DNA from: Alphaproteobacteria bacterium
GTDB taxonomy: Bacteria; Myxococcota_A; UBA796; GCA-2862545
DNA length: 64,000 nt
Assembly: GCA_020632955.1 (NCBI GenBank)
Contig: JACKEO010000009.1
Coordinates: forward strand, 1 to 64,000
Direction: 5' to 3'
This document shows, piece by piece, positions 25,892-34,733 of the stretch; position 1 is the stretch's first letter; each line of letters starts with the position of its first letter. The notes beneath the pieces were generated by a model that saw only the letters and a program-made list of their open reading frames with translations, searched no databases and was not told the DNA's origin. The position numbers and the translations under genes were made by a program.

Positions 25892-27799
25892 TCAGGGGCA
25901 GTTGAAGTTGCCGATGGTGACCGTGCGGGTGGAGCAGCTGTAGCAGCAGCTGGTGGTGTTCCCGGAGCAGGGCGAGCGCGTGCAGCTGCTGCCGATGCCC
26001 CAGTACACGTTCGACACGGTGGCGCCCCAGCACACGGTCTCCCCGACCTTGCAGTCGATGTCCAGGCTGTACGTGGAGCCCACCGTCAGGAGGTAGCGCG
26101 AGGTGCTGCCGCGGCACGATCCCGCGCTGCTGCGCCGGTGTGCGTACAGGGTGACCGCGGCGCTGTCGTTGCAGTTGTCGGCGCCCCGGAAGGTCATCGT
26201 GCGGTCGCAGTTGCAGTCGCGCTCGCAGGTGGAGCAGCTGTCGGTGCCGTTGCAGATGCCGTCGCCGCAGTAGGGGCAGGCGCCGCAGTCCTGCGTGCAG
26301 TTCGAGCAGGTCTCGCCGAAGCTGCTGTTGCAGACGCCGTTGCCGCAGCAGACCCCGCAGTCCTCCTCGCAGGTGCTGCAGTTCTCGCCCACCGCCGAGG
26401 TGCAGGCCCCATCGCCGCAGCACGGACCCACCACGTCGGGACAGGGATCCTCGCTGTCGCAGATCGTGTCGCCGTCGCGGTCGTCGAGCAGGTCGTCGGG
26501 GCACGGGTCGTCGCTGTCGCACACGCCGTCCCCGTCGCGGTCGTCGGGGTTGTCGTACGGGCAGTCGTCGTCCACGTCGCAGACGCCGTCGCCGTCCGTG
26601 TCGCAGCTGTCGCCGCCGACGCAGTCGTTGTCGATGCCGTCCAACGCCACCTCGGTGCCTCCGGGGTGCACGTCGGGGTCGCCGTCGTCGCAGTCGTCGC
26701 CCCCCCCGGGCGCCGTGGGCAGGCGGTGGCCGTCGCCGTCGCGGTCCCAGTCGTCGTCGCCCGCGCAGTCCTGGTCGATGCCGTCGTACCAGGTCTCGGG
26801 CGCGCCCGGGTACACCTTCGGGTCGCCCTCGCCGCAGTCCTCGCAGGCGGGGAAGCCGTCGCGATCCGGGTCCGCGTCGCCCTGGTACCCGTCGCAGTTG
26901 GCGTCCTCGGCGCTGTCGCAGGACTCCTCCGCGCCCGGGTGCACGCCCGGGTCGGTGTCGTCGCAGTCGTCGTCCTCGCGGGTGTGGCCGGAGGGGCGGG
27001 TGCAGGCCACGAGCGTGCCGCTCGACGCCGACCCGTACCCGTCCCCGTCGGCGTCGCGGAACCACGGGAAGGGGTCGATGCCCTCCTCGTCGATCTCGTC
27101 GTCGCAGTCCTGGTCGACGCCGTCGCACCGCTCGAGGGCGCCCGGGTAGACGTCGCCGCGGGTGTCGTCGCAGTCGGTGTCGTCGTCGACGAAGCCCGGA
27201 TCGGAGGCGCTGCACATCGCGCGGGTGGTGGGCGCGCCGAAGCCGTCGCCGTCGTCGTCGGGGTGGCCCTGGGCGGCGCCGGCGGTGCCCGCCACGTTCA
27301 CGTCGGGATCGCGGCTGTCGACGAGCCCGTCGCAGTCGTTGTCGATGCCGTCGCAGAGCTCCGCGGCGCCGGGGCGGCGGGCGGCGCTCGCGTCGTCGCA
27401 GTCGCCGCCGGCCAGCGCCCAGCCGGCGGGCAGCGTGTCGCAGTACCAGGTGGCCGAGGCGTCGACGCCGTAGCCGTCGATGTCGACGTCGCGGTAGGCC
27501 GGGCCCACCACGCGCGCGCCGTCGTCGAGGATCGGGGAGGGGGACTGGTCGACGAGCCCGTCGCAGTCGTCGTCGGCGCCGTTGCAGAGCTCGGCGGCCC
27601 CGGGGCGGACCAGGGGGTTGGCGTCGTTGCAGTCCCGATCGGCGGGCACACCGTCGCCGTCGGCGTCGACGACCGGCTTGCTGTCGCCGGGCAGACCGGG
27701 CGCGTCGGAGTCGTCCGCGCTCGTGTCGACACCGAACTGGCTGTTCGCGGGCTCCAGACAGGCGGTGAGCAGCAGGGCGACGGAGAGTCGACGGAGCAT
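25892..27799 (-). CDS. MopE-like Asp-rich repeat lipoprotein
   Basis: The product is 635 residues. MLRRLSVALLLTAC is a lipoprotein signal, followed by an acidic tether. Residues about 45-370 carry six or seven MopE-type metal-binding repeats (DxDGDG, DCDD, a PGA.E.CDG phrase, then DCDG). Residues about 390-460 are TSP3-like repeats (DGDGVCDSDDPCPDD). Then come three Cys-rich CGDGxC...CxxDCG repeats and a C-terminal domain with about ten cysteines. It should be an extracellular, calcium-stabilised, disulfide-rich surface protein; MopE relatives bind copper. TAGACT at 27825-27820 is a likely -10 element. Repeat sequence is shared with the giant gene at 40835. Confidence 0.85.
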   Translation of the reverse strand: MLRRLSVALLLTACLEPANSQFGVDTSADDSDAPGLPGDSKPVVDADGDGVPADRDCNDANPLVRPGAAELCNGADDDCDGLVDQSPSPILDDGARVVGPAYRDVDIDGYGVDASATWYCDTLPAGWALAGGDCDDASAARRPGAAELCDGIDNDCDGLVDSRDPDVNVAGTAGAAQGHPDDDGDGFGAPTTRAMCSASDPGFVDDDTDCDDTRGDVYPGALERCDGVDQDCDDEIDEEGIDPFPWFRDADGDGYGSASSGTLVACTRPSGHTREDDDCDDTDPGVHPGAEESCDSAEDANCDGYQGDADPDRDGFPACEDCGEGDPKVYPGAPETWYDGIDQDCAGDDDWDRDGDGHRLPTAPGGGDDCDDGDPDVHPGGTEVALDGIDNDCVGGDSCDTDGDGVCDVDDDCPYDNPDDRDGDGVCDSDDPCPDDLLDDRDGDTICDSEDPCPDVVGPCCGDGACTSAVGENCSTCEEDCGVCCGNGVCNSSFGETCSNCTQDCGACPYCGDGICNGTDSCSTCERDCNCDRTMTFRGADNCNDSAAVTLYAHRRSSAGSCRGSTSRYLLTVGSTYSLDIDCKVGETVCWGATVSNVYWGIGSSCTRSPCSGNTTSCCYSCSTRTVTIGNFNCP

Positions 27800-27819
27800 G
27801 GTCGTCCTCGGAGCGAGGC

Positions 27820-27825
27820 AGTCTA
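27820..27825 (-). promoter_or_regulatory. Probable -10 element (TAGACT)
   Basis: TAGACT on the minus strand begins 26 bases before ATG 27799 and fits TAnnnT. The identical hexamer precedes the giant repeat gene at 40800, so the two Asp-rich surface genes share this element. No clear -35 is visible. Confidence 0.4.
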
Positions 27826-27927
27826 CCGTGGGGCGTGGCCGGGTGCGCGTTCGGCTCCACCAGTGTCACCCGGGCGCCCTCCGTCGGTGTCGCCGGCGCG
27901 ACGTCGATCGACCTCCCCCACGCGACG

Positions 27928-28473
27928 TCAGTCGGCGTCCCCCAGCCTGCGCAGGAGGACGGCGTCGTCCGTGGTGCCCACGCGTCGACGCACCTCCACG
28001 CGCCCGTCGGCCTGCCAGGTGGCGTCCACCCGCTCCACCGCGCCATCCGGGCGGGCCAGCTCCAGCGCCAGGGCCAGCTGCTCGCCCGACGACAGGATGG
28101 AGGCCACGTTCCAGGTGCGCTCCCACGTGCGCTCCCCGTCGTGCACGACCCACGTGGTGGGACCCACCTCGATCTCGAGCGTCTGCAGACGGCCGGCCGC
28201 TTCGCCGAAGCGGTGGCTGCGGGGGTCGTCGGGGTGGGCCGCGATCCAGGCGCCGGCAGCGCGCCCGGCCTCGTCGTCGGTGGCCTCGCCGCGGGCGATG
28301 GCCGCCAGCGACGTGGTGTCGACGCCGGGGAGCTCCACCCGCCAGCGCCCGAGGAGCGGGTCGGCCGGGGCGCGCTTCGCCTCGTCGAGGGCGGTGGCGG
28401 CGTCGCGGGGCGGCCGCACCGGGTCCAGGGGACTCGACCAGCAGCCGAGCAGGGCCAGGAGGATCAGGCGCAC
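27928..28473 (-). CDS. Lipoprotein of unknown function, coupled to ttcA
   Basis: The product is 181 residues. GTG 28473 lies ten bases inside the end of ttcA, so the genes overlap and are co-transcribed. The N-terminus VRLILLALLGC is a minimal lipoprotein signal. The rest is one soluble domain with beta stretches (LLGRWRVELPGVD, LQTLEIEVGPTTWVVHDGERT, GRVEVRRRVGTTDDAVLL), reminiscent of small lipocalin-like barrels, but I cannot assign a family. Nothing links its role to tRNA modification other than position. Confidence 0.6.
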   Translation of the reverse strand: MRLILLALLGCWSSPLDPVRPPRDAATALDEAKRAPADPLLGRWRVELPGVDTTSLAAIARGEATDDEAGRAAGAWIAAHPDDPRSHRFGEAAGRLQTLEIEVGPTTWVVHDGERTWERTWNVASILSSGEQLALALELARPDGAVERVDATWQADGRVEVRRRVGTTDDAVLLRRLGDAD

Positions 28474-29282
28474 CCGGCCCCCACGCCCTCGACCTCGAGG
28501 AGGGCCTCCTCCGCGCCCGTGAGCGCCTCCACGCCGGCCAGCTCGCGGAGCTGCGGGTCGAGCAGGTGCGAGGGCTTCACGTTCGACAGGGCCGCGAACA
28601 CGTTGCCGCGCACCTTGTCGTTCTCGGCGTGGAGCTCGTCGAGGAGGGCCTTCACCCGCGCCCGCTTCAGATCGGGCTGGCGGGAGCACACGGTGCAGGG
28701 CTGCACAGGGAAGCCCAGCTGGGTGGCGAGGGCGGCGATGTCGGCCTCGGCACAGCCGATGAGCGGGCGGATCACCACGTTCCGGCCGTCGTCGCTGGTG
28801 AGGCGCGGGGGCATGGCCTTGAGCTGGCCGCTGTAGAAGAGGTTGAGCATCAGGGTCTCGATGCTGTCGTCGCGGTGGTGGCCCAGCGCGATCTTGGTGC
28901 AGCCGAGGTCCACGGCCGTGGTGTAGAGGATGCCACGCCGGAGGCGGCTGCACAGCGAGCAGTAGGCCTTGCCCGGTCGCGTCTCCTCCACCACCACGCT
29001 GTAGGTGTCCTCCCGGACGATGCGGTAGGGCACGTCGCGCGCCGCGAGGAAGGCCTCCACCACCCCGCTGTCGAAGCCGGGCTGGTGCTGGTCGAGGTGC
29101 ACCGCGATCAGCTCCACGTCGAAGGCCACGCGCCGCTGCACCTCCTGCAGCAGGTGCAGCATCACGTACGAGTCCTTGCCTCCGGACACCGCGACCATGA
29201 TCCGGTCGCCGGGCTCGATGAGGCCGTAGTCCTGGCTCGCGCGGGCGAGGCGGGAGAGCAGCCGGCGCTCGAGGCGATCCAT
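28464..29282 (-). CDS. ttcA: tRNA 2-thiocytidine(32) synthetase
   Basis: The product is 272 residues, from ATG 29282 with GGAGGA upstream. It thiolates cytidine 32 of certain tRNAs using an Fe-S cluster and ATP. The PP-loop is SGGKDS (residues 33-38). The cluster cysteines are in YCSLCSRLRRG, with a further CTVCSR. IALGHHRDDSIETLMLNLFY and the SGQLKAMPPRLTSDDGR stretch are typical of TtcA rather than TilS. TAGG at 29305-29308 on the minus strand, 26 bases upstream, is the probable -10. A lipoprotein gene overlaps its 3' end. Confidence 0.94.
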   Translation of the reverse strand: MDRLERRLLSRLARASQDYGLIEPGDRIMVAVSGGKDSYVMLHLLQEVQRRVAFDVELIAVHLDQHQPGFDSGVVEAFLAARDVPYRIVREDTYSVVVEETRPGKAYCSLCSRLRRGILYTTAVDLGCTKIALGHHRDDSIETLMLNLFYSGQLKAMPPRLTSDDGRNVVIRPLIGCAEADIAALATQLGFPVQPCTVCSRQPDLKRARVKALLDELHAENDKVRGNVFAALSNVKPSHLLDPQLRELAGVEALTGAEEALLEVEGVGAGCA

Positions 29283-29365
29283 GCGTCCTCCAGGGGCCGC
29301 CCGGCCTAACCCACGGCGCGGGCCCGCGGTGCGCGTCCCGGGCGACGACCGCGCCCTGCGTGCGC

Positions 29366-29371
29366 TAGGGT
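29366..29371 (+). promoter_or_regulatory. Probable -10 element (TAGGGT)
   Basis: TAGGGT starts 30 bases before ATG 29396, the same spacing as at the 5997 element, with a GGAGGAG ribosome site in between. It fits TAnnnT. Confidence 0.4.
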
Positions 29372-29395
29372 GGGGAGGTGTCCGGCGGAGGAGCG

Positions 29396-31027
29396 ATGGT
29401 CCCGCGAGCCGTCCTGCTCGTGCTGTGGGGAGGCTGCGTGGCCGCGCCGGACGACCGTCCGCCGCACGACACGGACCCCCCGGGCGACAGCGGTGTCGAC
29501 ACGGCGCGCGACAGCGACAGCGCCCCGCCGGTCGACAGCGACAGCTCCCCGCCGGTCGACACGTCGGTCGACACCGACACCGCGGCGCCCACTCCCGAGG
29601 AGCGGATCGCGGCCCTGGACCCCGCGGTGTGGCTGCGGCTCGACGAGCTCGGCCTGGCGAACCGGGCCTCGGTGTCCACCTGGACGAGCCTGGCCGGCAC
29701 GGCATCCCAGCCCGAGTCCGGGCGGGCGCCCACCTACCGGGACAACACGCTGCCCGTGCCGGAGGTGGTGCGCTTCGATGGCGTCGACGACCACCTCGTG
29801 CTCGGATCGGGGCCCTTCGTGGCCGCCGACGGCGCCATGACCGTGTTCGCCGTGCTCTCCACGGAGGATCGGGAGGGCCACCTCGTGGGCATCGGCCACC
29901 GCGAGCCGGGTGGCCTGGCGCGCGACGGGCACGCGCTGGTGGTCACCGAGGGACGCCTCGACCTCGTGCTCGGGGATGGCGATCTCGAGCTGGTCTCGCT
30001 CCGCGGACAGGGGCCCGCCGTGTCGGACGGACTCCCCCACGTCGTCTCCGCGGTGGTCCGGCCTCGGGCCACGGTGGTCTTCCTCGACGGCGAGGTCGGC
30101 GGGATGACGGCCGCCATGCCCCCCACGCGCCAGCTGGCCACCCTCACGCGGGCCACCGTGGGCGCTGCCGACGGCGAGGCGCTGGACCTGGCGCTGTCGC
30201 CGCTGGCCATGGACCTCGCGGAGCTCCTCGTCTTCCCCCGCGCGCTCGACACCTGCGCGCGCTGGGAGGTGGAGGCCTACCTCGCGGCACGGCACGGGCT
30301 GGGGGTCGCGCGGCAGGTCACGCCGCCCCACGTCCGCCACCGCGTGGGGTCGCTCGATCCGGTGGACGGGGCGCTCGTCGACGCGTGGCCGCACGAGACC
30401 GCCACGGTGAGCGTGGTGGGGGCGGCCTGGAACACCGACGAGGTGGAGCGCCCGTCGCTGCGGCTGCCCGAGGCCGCGCCGCCCCGGGTGCGCTTCGACG
30501 GCGTCGACGACCGCCTGGATCTCTCGCTGGACGTCTTCGAGGCAGGGCTGCCCACCCCGGTGAGCGTGCTCGCGGTGCTGGGGCTCCGGGGGGCGCGCGG
30601 GCACGTGCTGGGCAGTGGTGCCGGGGTGCCCGACAGGCTGCGCACCTTCGGGGCGGCGGTGGTGGCCGACGAGGGGCGCCTGCACCTCAAGGCCTTCGGG
30701 CTGTCCACGGGCACCTCCGTCTCCCACCCCACGGATCTGGTGGACGAGGCCCTGCACCTCGTCGAGGCCGACGTCACCCGCACGGGGCTCGGCCTCGCCG
30801 TGGACGGCCTGCGGGTGGATCGGGCGGGCGTGACCGAGGTGCCCTTCCTGGCCAAGGCCTCGCTCGGCGCCTCGAACGGCGCGGGCACGGGCGCCTCCAT
30901 CGACCCGGTGGCGGTCGACGTGTCCGAGCTCCGCGTCTACCGCTACCTGCTCGACGCCTGCGCGCGGGAGCTGGCCACGGCGGAGCTCCGGTCCACCTAC
31001 GACCTCCCCTCGCCGGTCGGCCCGTGA
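29396..31027 (+). CDS. Lipoprotein with two LamG/concanavalin-like domains
   Basis: The product is 543 residues. ATG 29396 is preceded by GGAGGAG. The signal VPRAVLLVLWGGC is followed by a long acidic tether of Asp, Thr, Ser and Pro (about residues 18-62). The rest is two copies of a roughly 220-residue beta-sandwich. Each has a RFDGVDD phrase (RFDGVDDHLVLGSGPF and RFDGVDDRLDLSLDVF), then a VFAVLS/VLAVLG strand and a C-terminal ELLVFPRALDTCAR or ELRVYRYLLDACAR block. Such LamG-like domains bind glycans or proteins at the cell surface. The Cys at the end of each copy may pair. TAGGGT at 29366 is the likely -10. Confidence 0.8.
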   Translation: MVPRAVLLVLWGGCVAAPDDRPPHDTDPPGDSGVDTARDSDSAPPVDSDSSPPVDTSVDTDTAAPTPEERIAALDPAVWLRLDELGLANRASVSTWTSLAGTASQPESGRAPTYRDNTLPVPEVVRFDGVDDHLVLGSGPFVAADGAMTVFAVLSTEDREGHLVGIGHREPGGLARDGHALVVTEGRLDLVLGDGDLELVSLRGQGPAVSDGLPHVVSAVVRPRATVVFLDGEVGGMTAAMPPTRQLATLTRATVGAADGEALDLALSPLAMDLAELLVFPRALDTCARWEVEAYLAARHGLGVARQVTPPHVRHRVGSLDPVDGALVDAWPHETATVSVVGAAWNTDEVERPSLRLPEAAPPRVRFDGVDDRLDLSLDVFEAGLPTPVSVLAVLGLRGARGHVLGSGAGVPDRLRTFGAAVVADEGRLHLKAFGLSTGTSVSHPTDLVDEALHLVEADVTRTGLGLAVDGLRVDRAGVTEVPFLAKASLGASNGAGTGASIDPVAVDVSELRVYRYLLDACARELATAELRSTYDLPSPVGP

Positions 31028-31085
31028 CGATGCGCGGCAGCCCGGGGGGGACCGGATAGGGCACCCGCCTTCCCCGGAGGTCGCC

Positions 31086-32720
31086 GTGTCGTCGCTCGCC
31101 GTCGTGCCCACACCGCAGAACGAGCCGGTCCGACCCTACGCTCCGGGTTCCCCGGATCGCGACGCCGTGGACGTCGAGCTCGCCCGTCAGGTGGCGGGAC
31201 CGGTCGAGATCCCGTGCGTCATCGACGGCGAGGAGGTGTTCACCGATCGGGTGGTGGAGGTGCGCAACCCCTGCGACCACGCCCAGGTGCTCGGGCGGGT
31301 GCACCTCGCGCGACCCGAGGACGTGGCGCGGGCCGTGGAGGGGGCGCTCGCGGCGCGCCGTGCGTGGGCGGAGCTGCCCTGGGAGGAGCGAGCGGCCGTC
31401 CTGCTGCGCGCGGCCACCCTGCTGGCCGGCCCGGCCCGCGCGCGGGTGAACGCGGCCTGCATGCTGGGCCAGGGCAAGACCATCCACCAGGCCGAGATCG
31501 ACGCCGTGTGCGAGCTGGTCGACTTCTGGCGCTTCAACCCCTGGTACGCCGAGCGCATCTACGCCGAGCAGCCACCGGTCAGCCCTCCGGGGAGCTGGAA
31601 CCGCCTCGACCACCGGCCGCTCGACGGCTTCGTGTTCGCGGTCACGCCCTTCAACTTCGCGTCGATCGCCCTGAACCTCCCCACGGCGCCGGCGCTGGTG
31701 GGGAACACGGTGGTGTGGAAGCCCGCGCCCACGAGCGCGCTCGCGGTGTGGCAGCTCCAGCAGCTGCTCACAGACGCCGGCCTGCCGCCCGGGGTGATCC
31801 AGCTGGTGCACGGCACGGGCCCCGACGTGGGCGACCCGGTGCTCGCGCGGCCGGAGCTGGGCGGCGTGCACTTCACGGGGTCCACGCGGGTCTTCCAGCA
31901 CATGTGGCGCACGGTGGGCGAGGGCATCGCCGGCTATCGCCAGTACCCACGGCTGGTGGGCGAGACCGGAGGCAAGGACTTCGTGCTCGCGCACCCCGGT
32001 GCCGATCCCGACGAGGTGGCGGTGGCGCTGATCCGGGGGGCCTTCGAGTACCAGGGCCAGAAGTGCTCGGCCGCCAGCCGGGCCTACCTCCCGCGCTCCC
32101 TGTGGCCACGCATCCGCGCGCGGCTGGAAGAGGCGGCGCCCGAGCTGCGACCCGGCGACGTGCGCGACGCCCGCACCTTCGTGGGCCCGGTGATCGACGA
32201 GGCCGCCTTCGAGCGGGTGGCCCGGTACGTCGACCTCGCCGTCGCCGAGGCGGAGGTCGTGATCGGTGGCACCTACGATCGCACGCAGGGGTGGTTCGTG
32301 GCGCCCACGGTCGCCGTGGTCCCCACGCCCGACCACCGCCTGATGCGCGAGGAGATCTTCGGCCCCGTGCTCGCGGTGCACGTCTACGAGGACGCGGCCT
32401 GGGACGACACGATCGACCTCGTCGACCGCACGGGGCCCTACGGCCTCACGGGCGCGGTCTTCGCCGACGACCGGCGCGTGGTCGCCGACGCGCTCCGTCG
32501 CCTGCGGCACGCGGCCGGCAACGTCTACGTCAACGACAAGCCCACGGGGGCGGTGGTGGGCCAGCAGCCCTTCGGCGGCAGCCGCGCCTCGGGCACGAAC
32601 GACAAGGCGGGCAGCCCCCTCAACCTGCTCCGCTGGATCTCGCCCCGCGCCATCAAGGAGACCTTCGCGCCGCCCACCGACTGGCGCTACCCCTACCAGG
32701 GCGGGCCAGGACGCCGATGA
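31086..32720 (+). CDS. pruA: L-glutamate gamma-semialdehyde (P5C) dehydrogenase
   Basis: The product is 544 residues. GTG 31086 has GGAGG at 31076-31080. It oxidises glutamate semialdehyde/1-pyrroline-5-carboxylate to glutamate with NAD+, the last step of proline breakdown. It is the single-domain, mammalian/Thermus-like type. Signatures are AVTPFNFASIALNLPTAPAL, GNTVVWKPAPTSAL, HFTGSTRVF, GETGGKDFVLAHP with the catalytic Glu, and YQGQKCSAASR with nucleophile Cys327. No proline dehydrogenase gene adjoins it, so putA/prodh must be elsewhere. TAGGGC at 31057 is the probable -10. Confidence 0.93.
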   Translation: MSSLAVVPTPQNEPVRPYAPGSPDRDAVDVELARQVAGPVEIPCVIDGEEVFTDRVVEVRNPCDHAQVLGRVHLARPEDVARAVEGALAARRAWAELPWEERAAVLLRAATLLAGPARARVNAACMLGQGKTIHQAEIDAVCELVDFWRFNPWYAERIYAEQPPVSPPGSWNRLDHRPLDGFVFAVTPFNFASIALNLPTAPALVGNTVVWKPAPTSALAVWQLQQLLTDAGLPPGVIQLVHGTGPDVGDPVLARPELGGVHFTGSTRVFQHMWRTVGEGIAGYRQYPRLVGETGGKDFVLAHPGADPDEVAVALIRGAFEYQGQKCSAASRAYLPRSLWPRIRARLEEAAPELRPGDVRDARTFVGPVIDEAAFERVARYVDLAVAEAEVVIGGTYDRTQGWFVAPTVAVVPTPDHRLMREEIFGPVLAVHVYEDAAWDDTIDLVDRTGPYGLTGAVFADDRRVVADALRRLRHAAGNVYVNDKPTGAVVGQQPFGGSRASGTNDKAGSPLNLLRWISPRAIKETFAPPTDWRYPYQGGPGRR

Positions 32721-32761
32721 CGCCAGGGCCCGCGCGGCGTTAGGCACCGGGCGGAGGTCGG

Positions 32762-33142
32762 ATGGACCCTCGCCTGAGCCATGCCCTGGTCGCGTTGCTG
32801 GCTGTGCTCGGCACGGTCGCCGCCTACGAGCTGCCGGCCGCCTTCGCGCCCACGGAGGCCCCGGAGGCCGCGCGGCCCGAGGGGGGGAGTGCCGGCCGCG
32901 AGGCGCGCAAGAAGGAGCGCATGAAGGCCGAGCGGCGCACCCGCAAGGCCCTCGAGCGTCGCCGTGCCGCCAGCGTGGACGATCCCGAGGCGCAGGCGGA
33001 GCGTGGGGAGCACCTCCGCACACGCCTGCGTGAGATCCGGGAAGGTGCCGGGCCCGGCATGGACCCCGCGCGCGCAGGCTCGCAGCCGCGTCCCGCACCG
33101 GCTGCGGCCCCGGCCGACACCGACACGGACGCCGCCCCGTGA
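32762..33142 (+). CDS. Small membrane-anchored or secreted protein
   Basis: The product is 126 residues. ATG 32762 is preceded by GGAGG. One hydrophobic segment (residues about 6-26, HALVALLAVLGTVAAYELPA) is either an uncleaved anchor or a signal peptide. A highly charged helix follows, rich in Arg, Lys and Glu (REARKKERMKAERRTRKALE), then a Pro/Ala-rich tail ending in DTDTDAAP. I do not recognise a family. It overlaps the next gene by four bases (GTGA) and begins a set of three coupled envelope genes. TAGG at 32741 is a possible -10. Confidence 0.55.
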   Translation: MDPRLSHALVALLAVLGTVAAYELPAAFAPTEAPEAARPEGGSAGREARKKERMKAERRTRKALERRRAASVDDPEAQAERGEHLRTRLREIREGAGPGMDPARAGSQPRPAPAAAPADTDTDAAP

Positions 33143-33888
33143 GCGCTGCGGCCGTCATGCGGGCCGCGCCCGTGGCGCTGGTGCTGCTGTCGGGCTGCAT
33201 GGCCTCGCGTGCCGTGGCGCCGCTCGACGCCGGCCAGCACGGCGTCACCCTCTCGCTCGGCGGTCCCTTCGTGCAGTTCGGGGGCGCGCCCGTGCCCGTG
33301 CCCTTCACCCACCTCGGCTACCGCTACGGCATCGACGGTCACACGAACGTCCACGCGGGCCTGCAGGTCTCCACGCCGCTGCTGGTCGGGGTCGCCGCCT
33401 TCGACGTGGGCATCGCGCGCGAGCTGCTCACCGCCCAGGGGCCCCGTCCCCGCCTGATGCTCGAGTACACCACCACCTTCGCGGTCGGGGATGCCAGCAG
33501 TGGTCCCGCGCCGGGGGGCTTCCGCTTCTTCCAGGACCTCGCGCTGGTGGCCACCTGGGACCTGCCGGCGAGGGAGGGCCGACGACCGCACCGCATCTAC
33601 CTGGGCGCGGACGCCTTCATGGGGGTGGGGCCGTCCTTCGGCGCCGTGGTCACGCCCTTCCTCGGCACCGAGCTGCGCGCCTCGAAGACCGTGGGGGTGC
33701 AGCTCGAGCTCGACTGGCACGCCCCCTTCACCCGCACCACCTTCGTCGCGCCCGTCTGGTACGGGCCGGGCGACCAGGGCGTGGTCGGCGCCAAGCTCGC
33801 GCTCACCTTCTACGTGCCGCCCAAGCGGCCGAAGGCGGTGCTGCGTCCGCGCAAGGCCCGCGTCGCCGACCCCGAGGAGGCGCCATGA
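33139..33888 (+). CDS. Outer-membrane-like lipoprotein
   Basis: The product is 249 residues from GTG 33139, which overlaps the previous stop (GTGA); ATG 33157 is an alternative start. The N-terminus MRAAPVALVLLSGC has lipobox LSGC. The remainder alternates amphipathic strands with glycine turns (GVTLSLGGPFVQFGG, THLGYRYGIDGHTNVHAGLQ, LMLEYTTTFAVG, YLGADAFMGVGPSFG, GAKLALTFYVPP), consistent with a small beta-barrel or barrel-like surface protein. A basic tail ends the protein. No enzyme motif is visible. Its stop overlaps the start of the hydrolase gene. Confidence 0.65.
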   Translation: MSAAAVMRAAPVALVLLSGCMASRAVAPLDAGQHGVTLSLGGPFVQFGGAPVPVPFTHLGYRYGIDGHTNVHAGLQVSTPLLVGVAAFDVGIARELLTAQGPRPRLMLEYTTTFAVGDASSGPAPGGFRFFQDLALVATWDLPAREGRRPHRIYLGADAFMGVGPSFGAVVTPFLGTELRASKTVGVQLELDWHAPFTRTTFVAPVWYGPGDQGVVGAKLALTFYVPPKRPKAVLRPRKARVADPEEAP

Positions 33889-34703
33889 GCCTGCTGCTCC
33901 TGCTCACCGGGTGCATCACGCTCGACCGCCTCGTCATCCCCGAGGCCCTGGTCGACACGTACGACCTGTCGAGCGAGCGCATCGCGCCCGAGCTCTTCGA
34001 GGAGGTCCGCTTCCCCTCGGTCGACGGGGTGGCGCTCGCGGGCGTGTGGGCCCACCAGCCGCAGCCCGCGCCGCCCCTCATCTGGACCCACGGCAACGGC
34101 GGTGCCCTCGACGCCGAGATGCACCGCATCGAGACCTACTGGTCCTGGGGCTTCGACGTCTTCGCGTGGGACTACCGGGGCTACGGCCGCTCGCACCCGG
34201 TGATCGACGCCGACGGCATCCTCGAGCAGGACGGCCTGGCCGCGGTCCAGTACGTCAGCGACGTCACGGGGCTGCCGCCCGAGGAGATCCCCTGGGTGTC
34301 GCTGTCGCTCGGCGCGGCGGTCATGGCGCACACCAACGACGAGATCGGGGCGCGCGCCGTGGTGCTCGAGAACATGTTCCCCAGCACCGAACAGCTCGTC
34401 GACGCGGCCGCCGGACTCGATCTGCCGTCGGGCTGGTTCTTCGACCAGGTCTACGACAACCTCTCGGCCGCCGAGGAGATGCGCTCGCCGGTCTTCGTCA
34501 TCCACGGGCTCGCCGACGACTTCATCGATCCCGCCTACGGCCCGCTGGTGATGCAGCACCTGCCCGCCGATCTGCCGGCCTGGCTGTGGCAGCCCGACGG
34601 TGTGGCCCACTCCGACATCCACCAGGTGATCCCCGACGCCTACCGCGAGCGCGTGCTCCGCTTCCTGGACGACCCCACGGCAGACCCCTCGGCTCCGCGC
34701 TAG
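33885..34703 (+). CDS. Alpha/beta-hydrolase lipoprotein
   Basis: The product is 272 residues. ATG 33885 overlaps the previous stop (ATGA), with GAGGAGG upstream. MSLLLLLTGC is a very short lipoprotein signal. The fold is alpha/beta hydrolase of the BEM46/YjfP-like kind: oxyanion motif THGNGG, AWDYRGYGRSHP, nucleophile Ser141 in VSLSLGAAV (the usual first Gly of GxSxG is Ser), Asp in HGLADDFIDP and His in GVAHSDIHQ. The substrate is unknown, probably an ester or peptide outside the inner membrane. Third in a coupled three-gene set. Confidence 0.82.
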   Translation: MSLLLLLTGCITLDRLVIPEALVDTYDLSSERIAPELFEEVRFPSVDGVALAGVWAHQPQPAPPLIWTHGNGGALDAEMHRIETYWSWGFDVFAWDYRGYGRSHPVIDADGILEQDGLAAVQYVSDVTGLPPEEIPWVSLSLGAAVMAHTNDEIGARAVVLENMFPSTEQLVDAAAGLDLPSGWFFDQVYDNLSAAEEMRSPVFVIHGLADDFIDPAYGPLVMQHLPADLPAWLWQPDGVAHSDIHQVIPDAYRERVLRFLDDPTADPSAPR

Positions 34704-34733
34704 GGGGCGCCTCCTGGGGCGAGGGAGGTGAGC

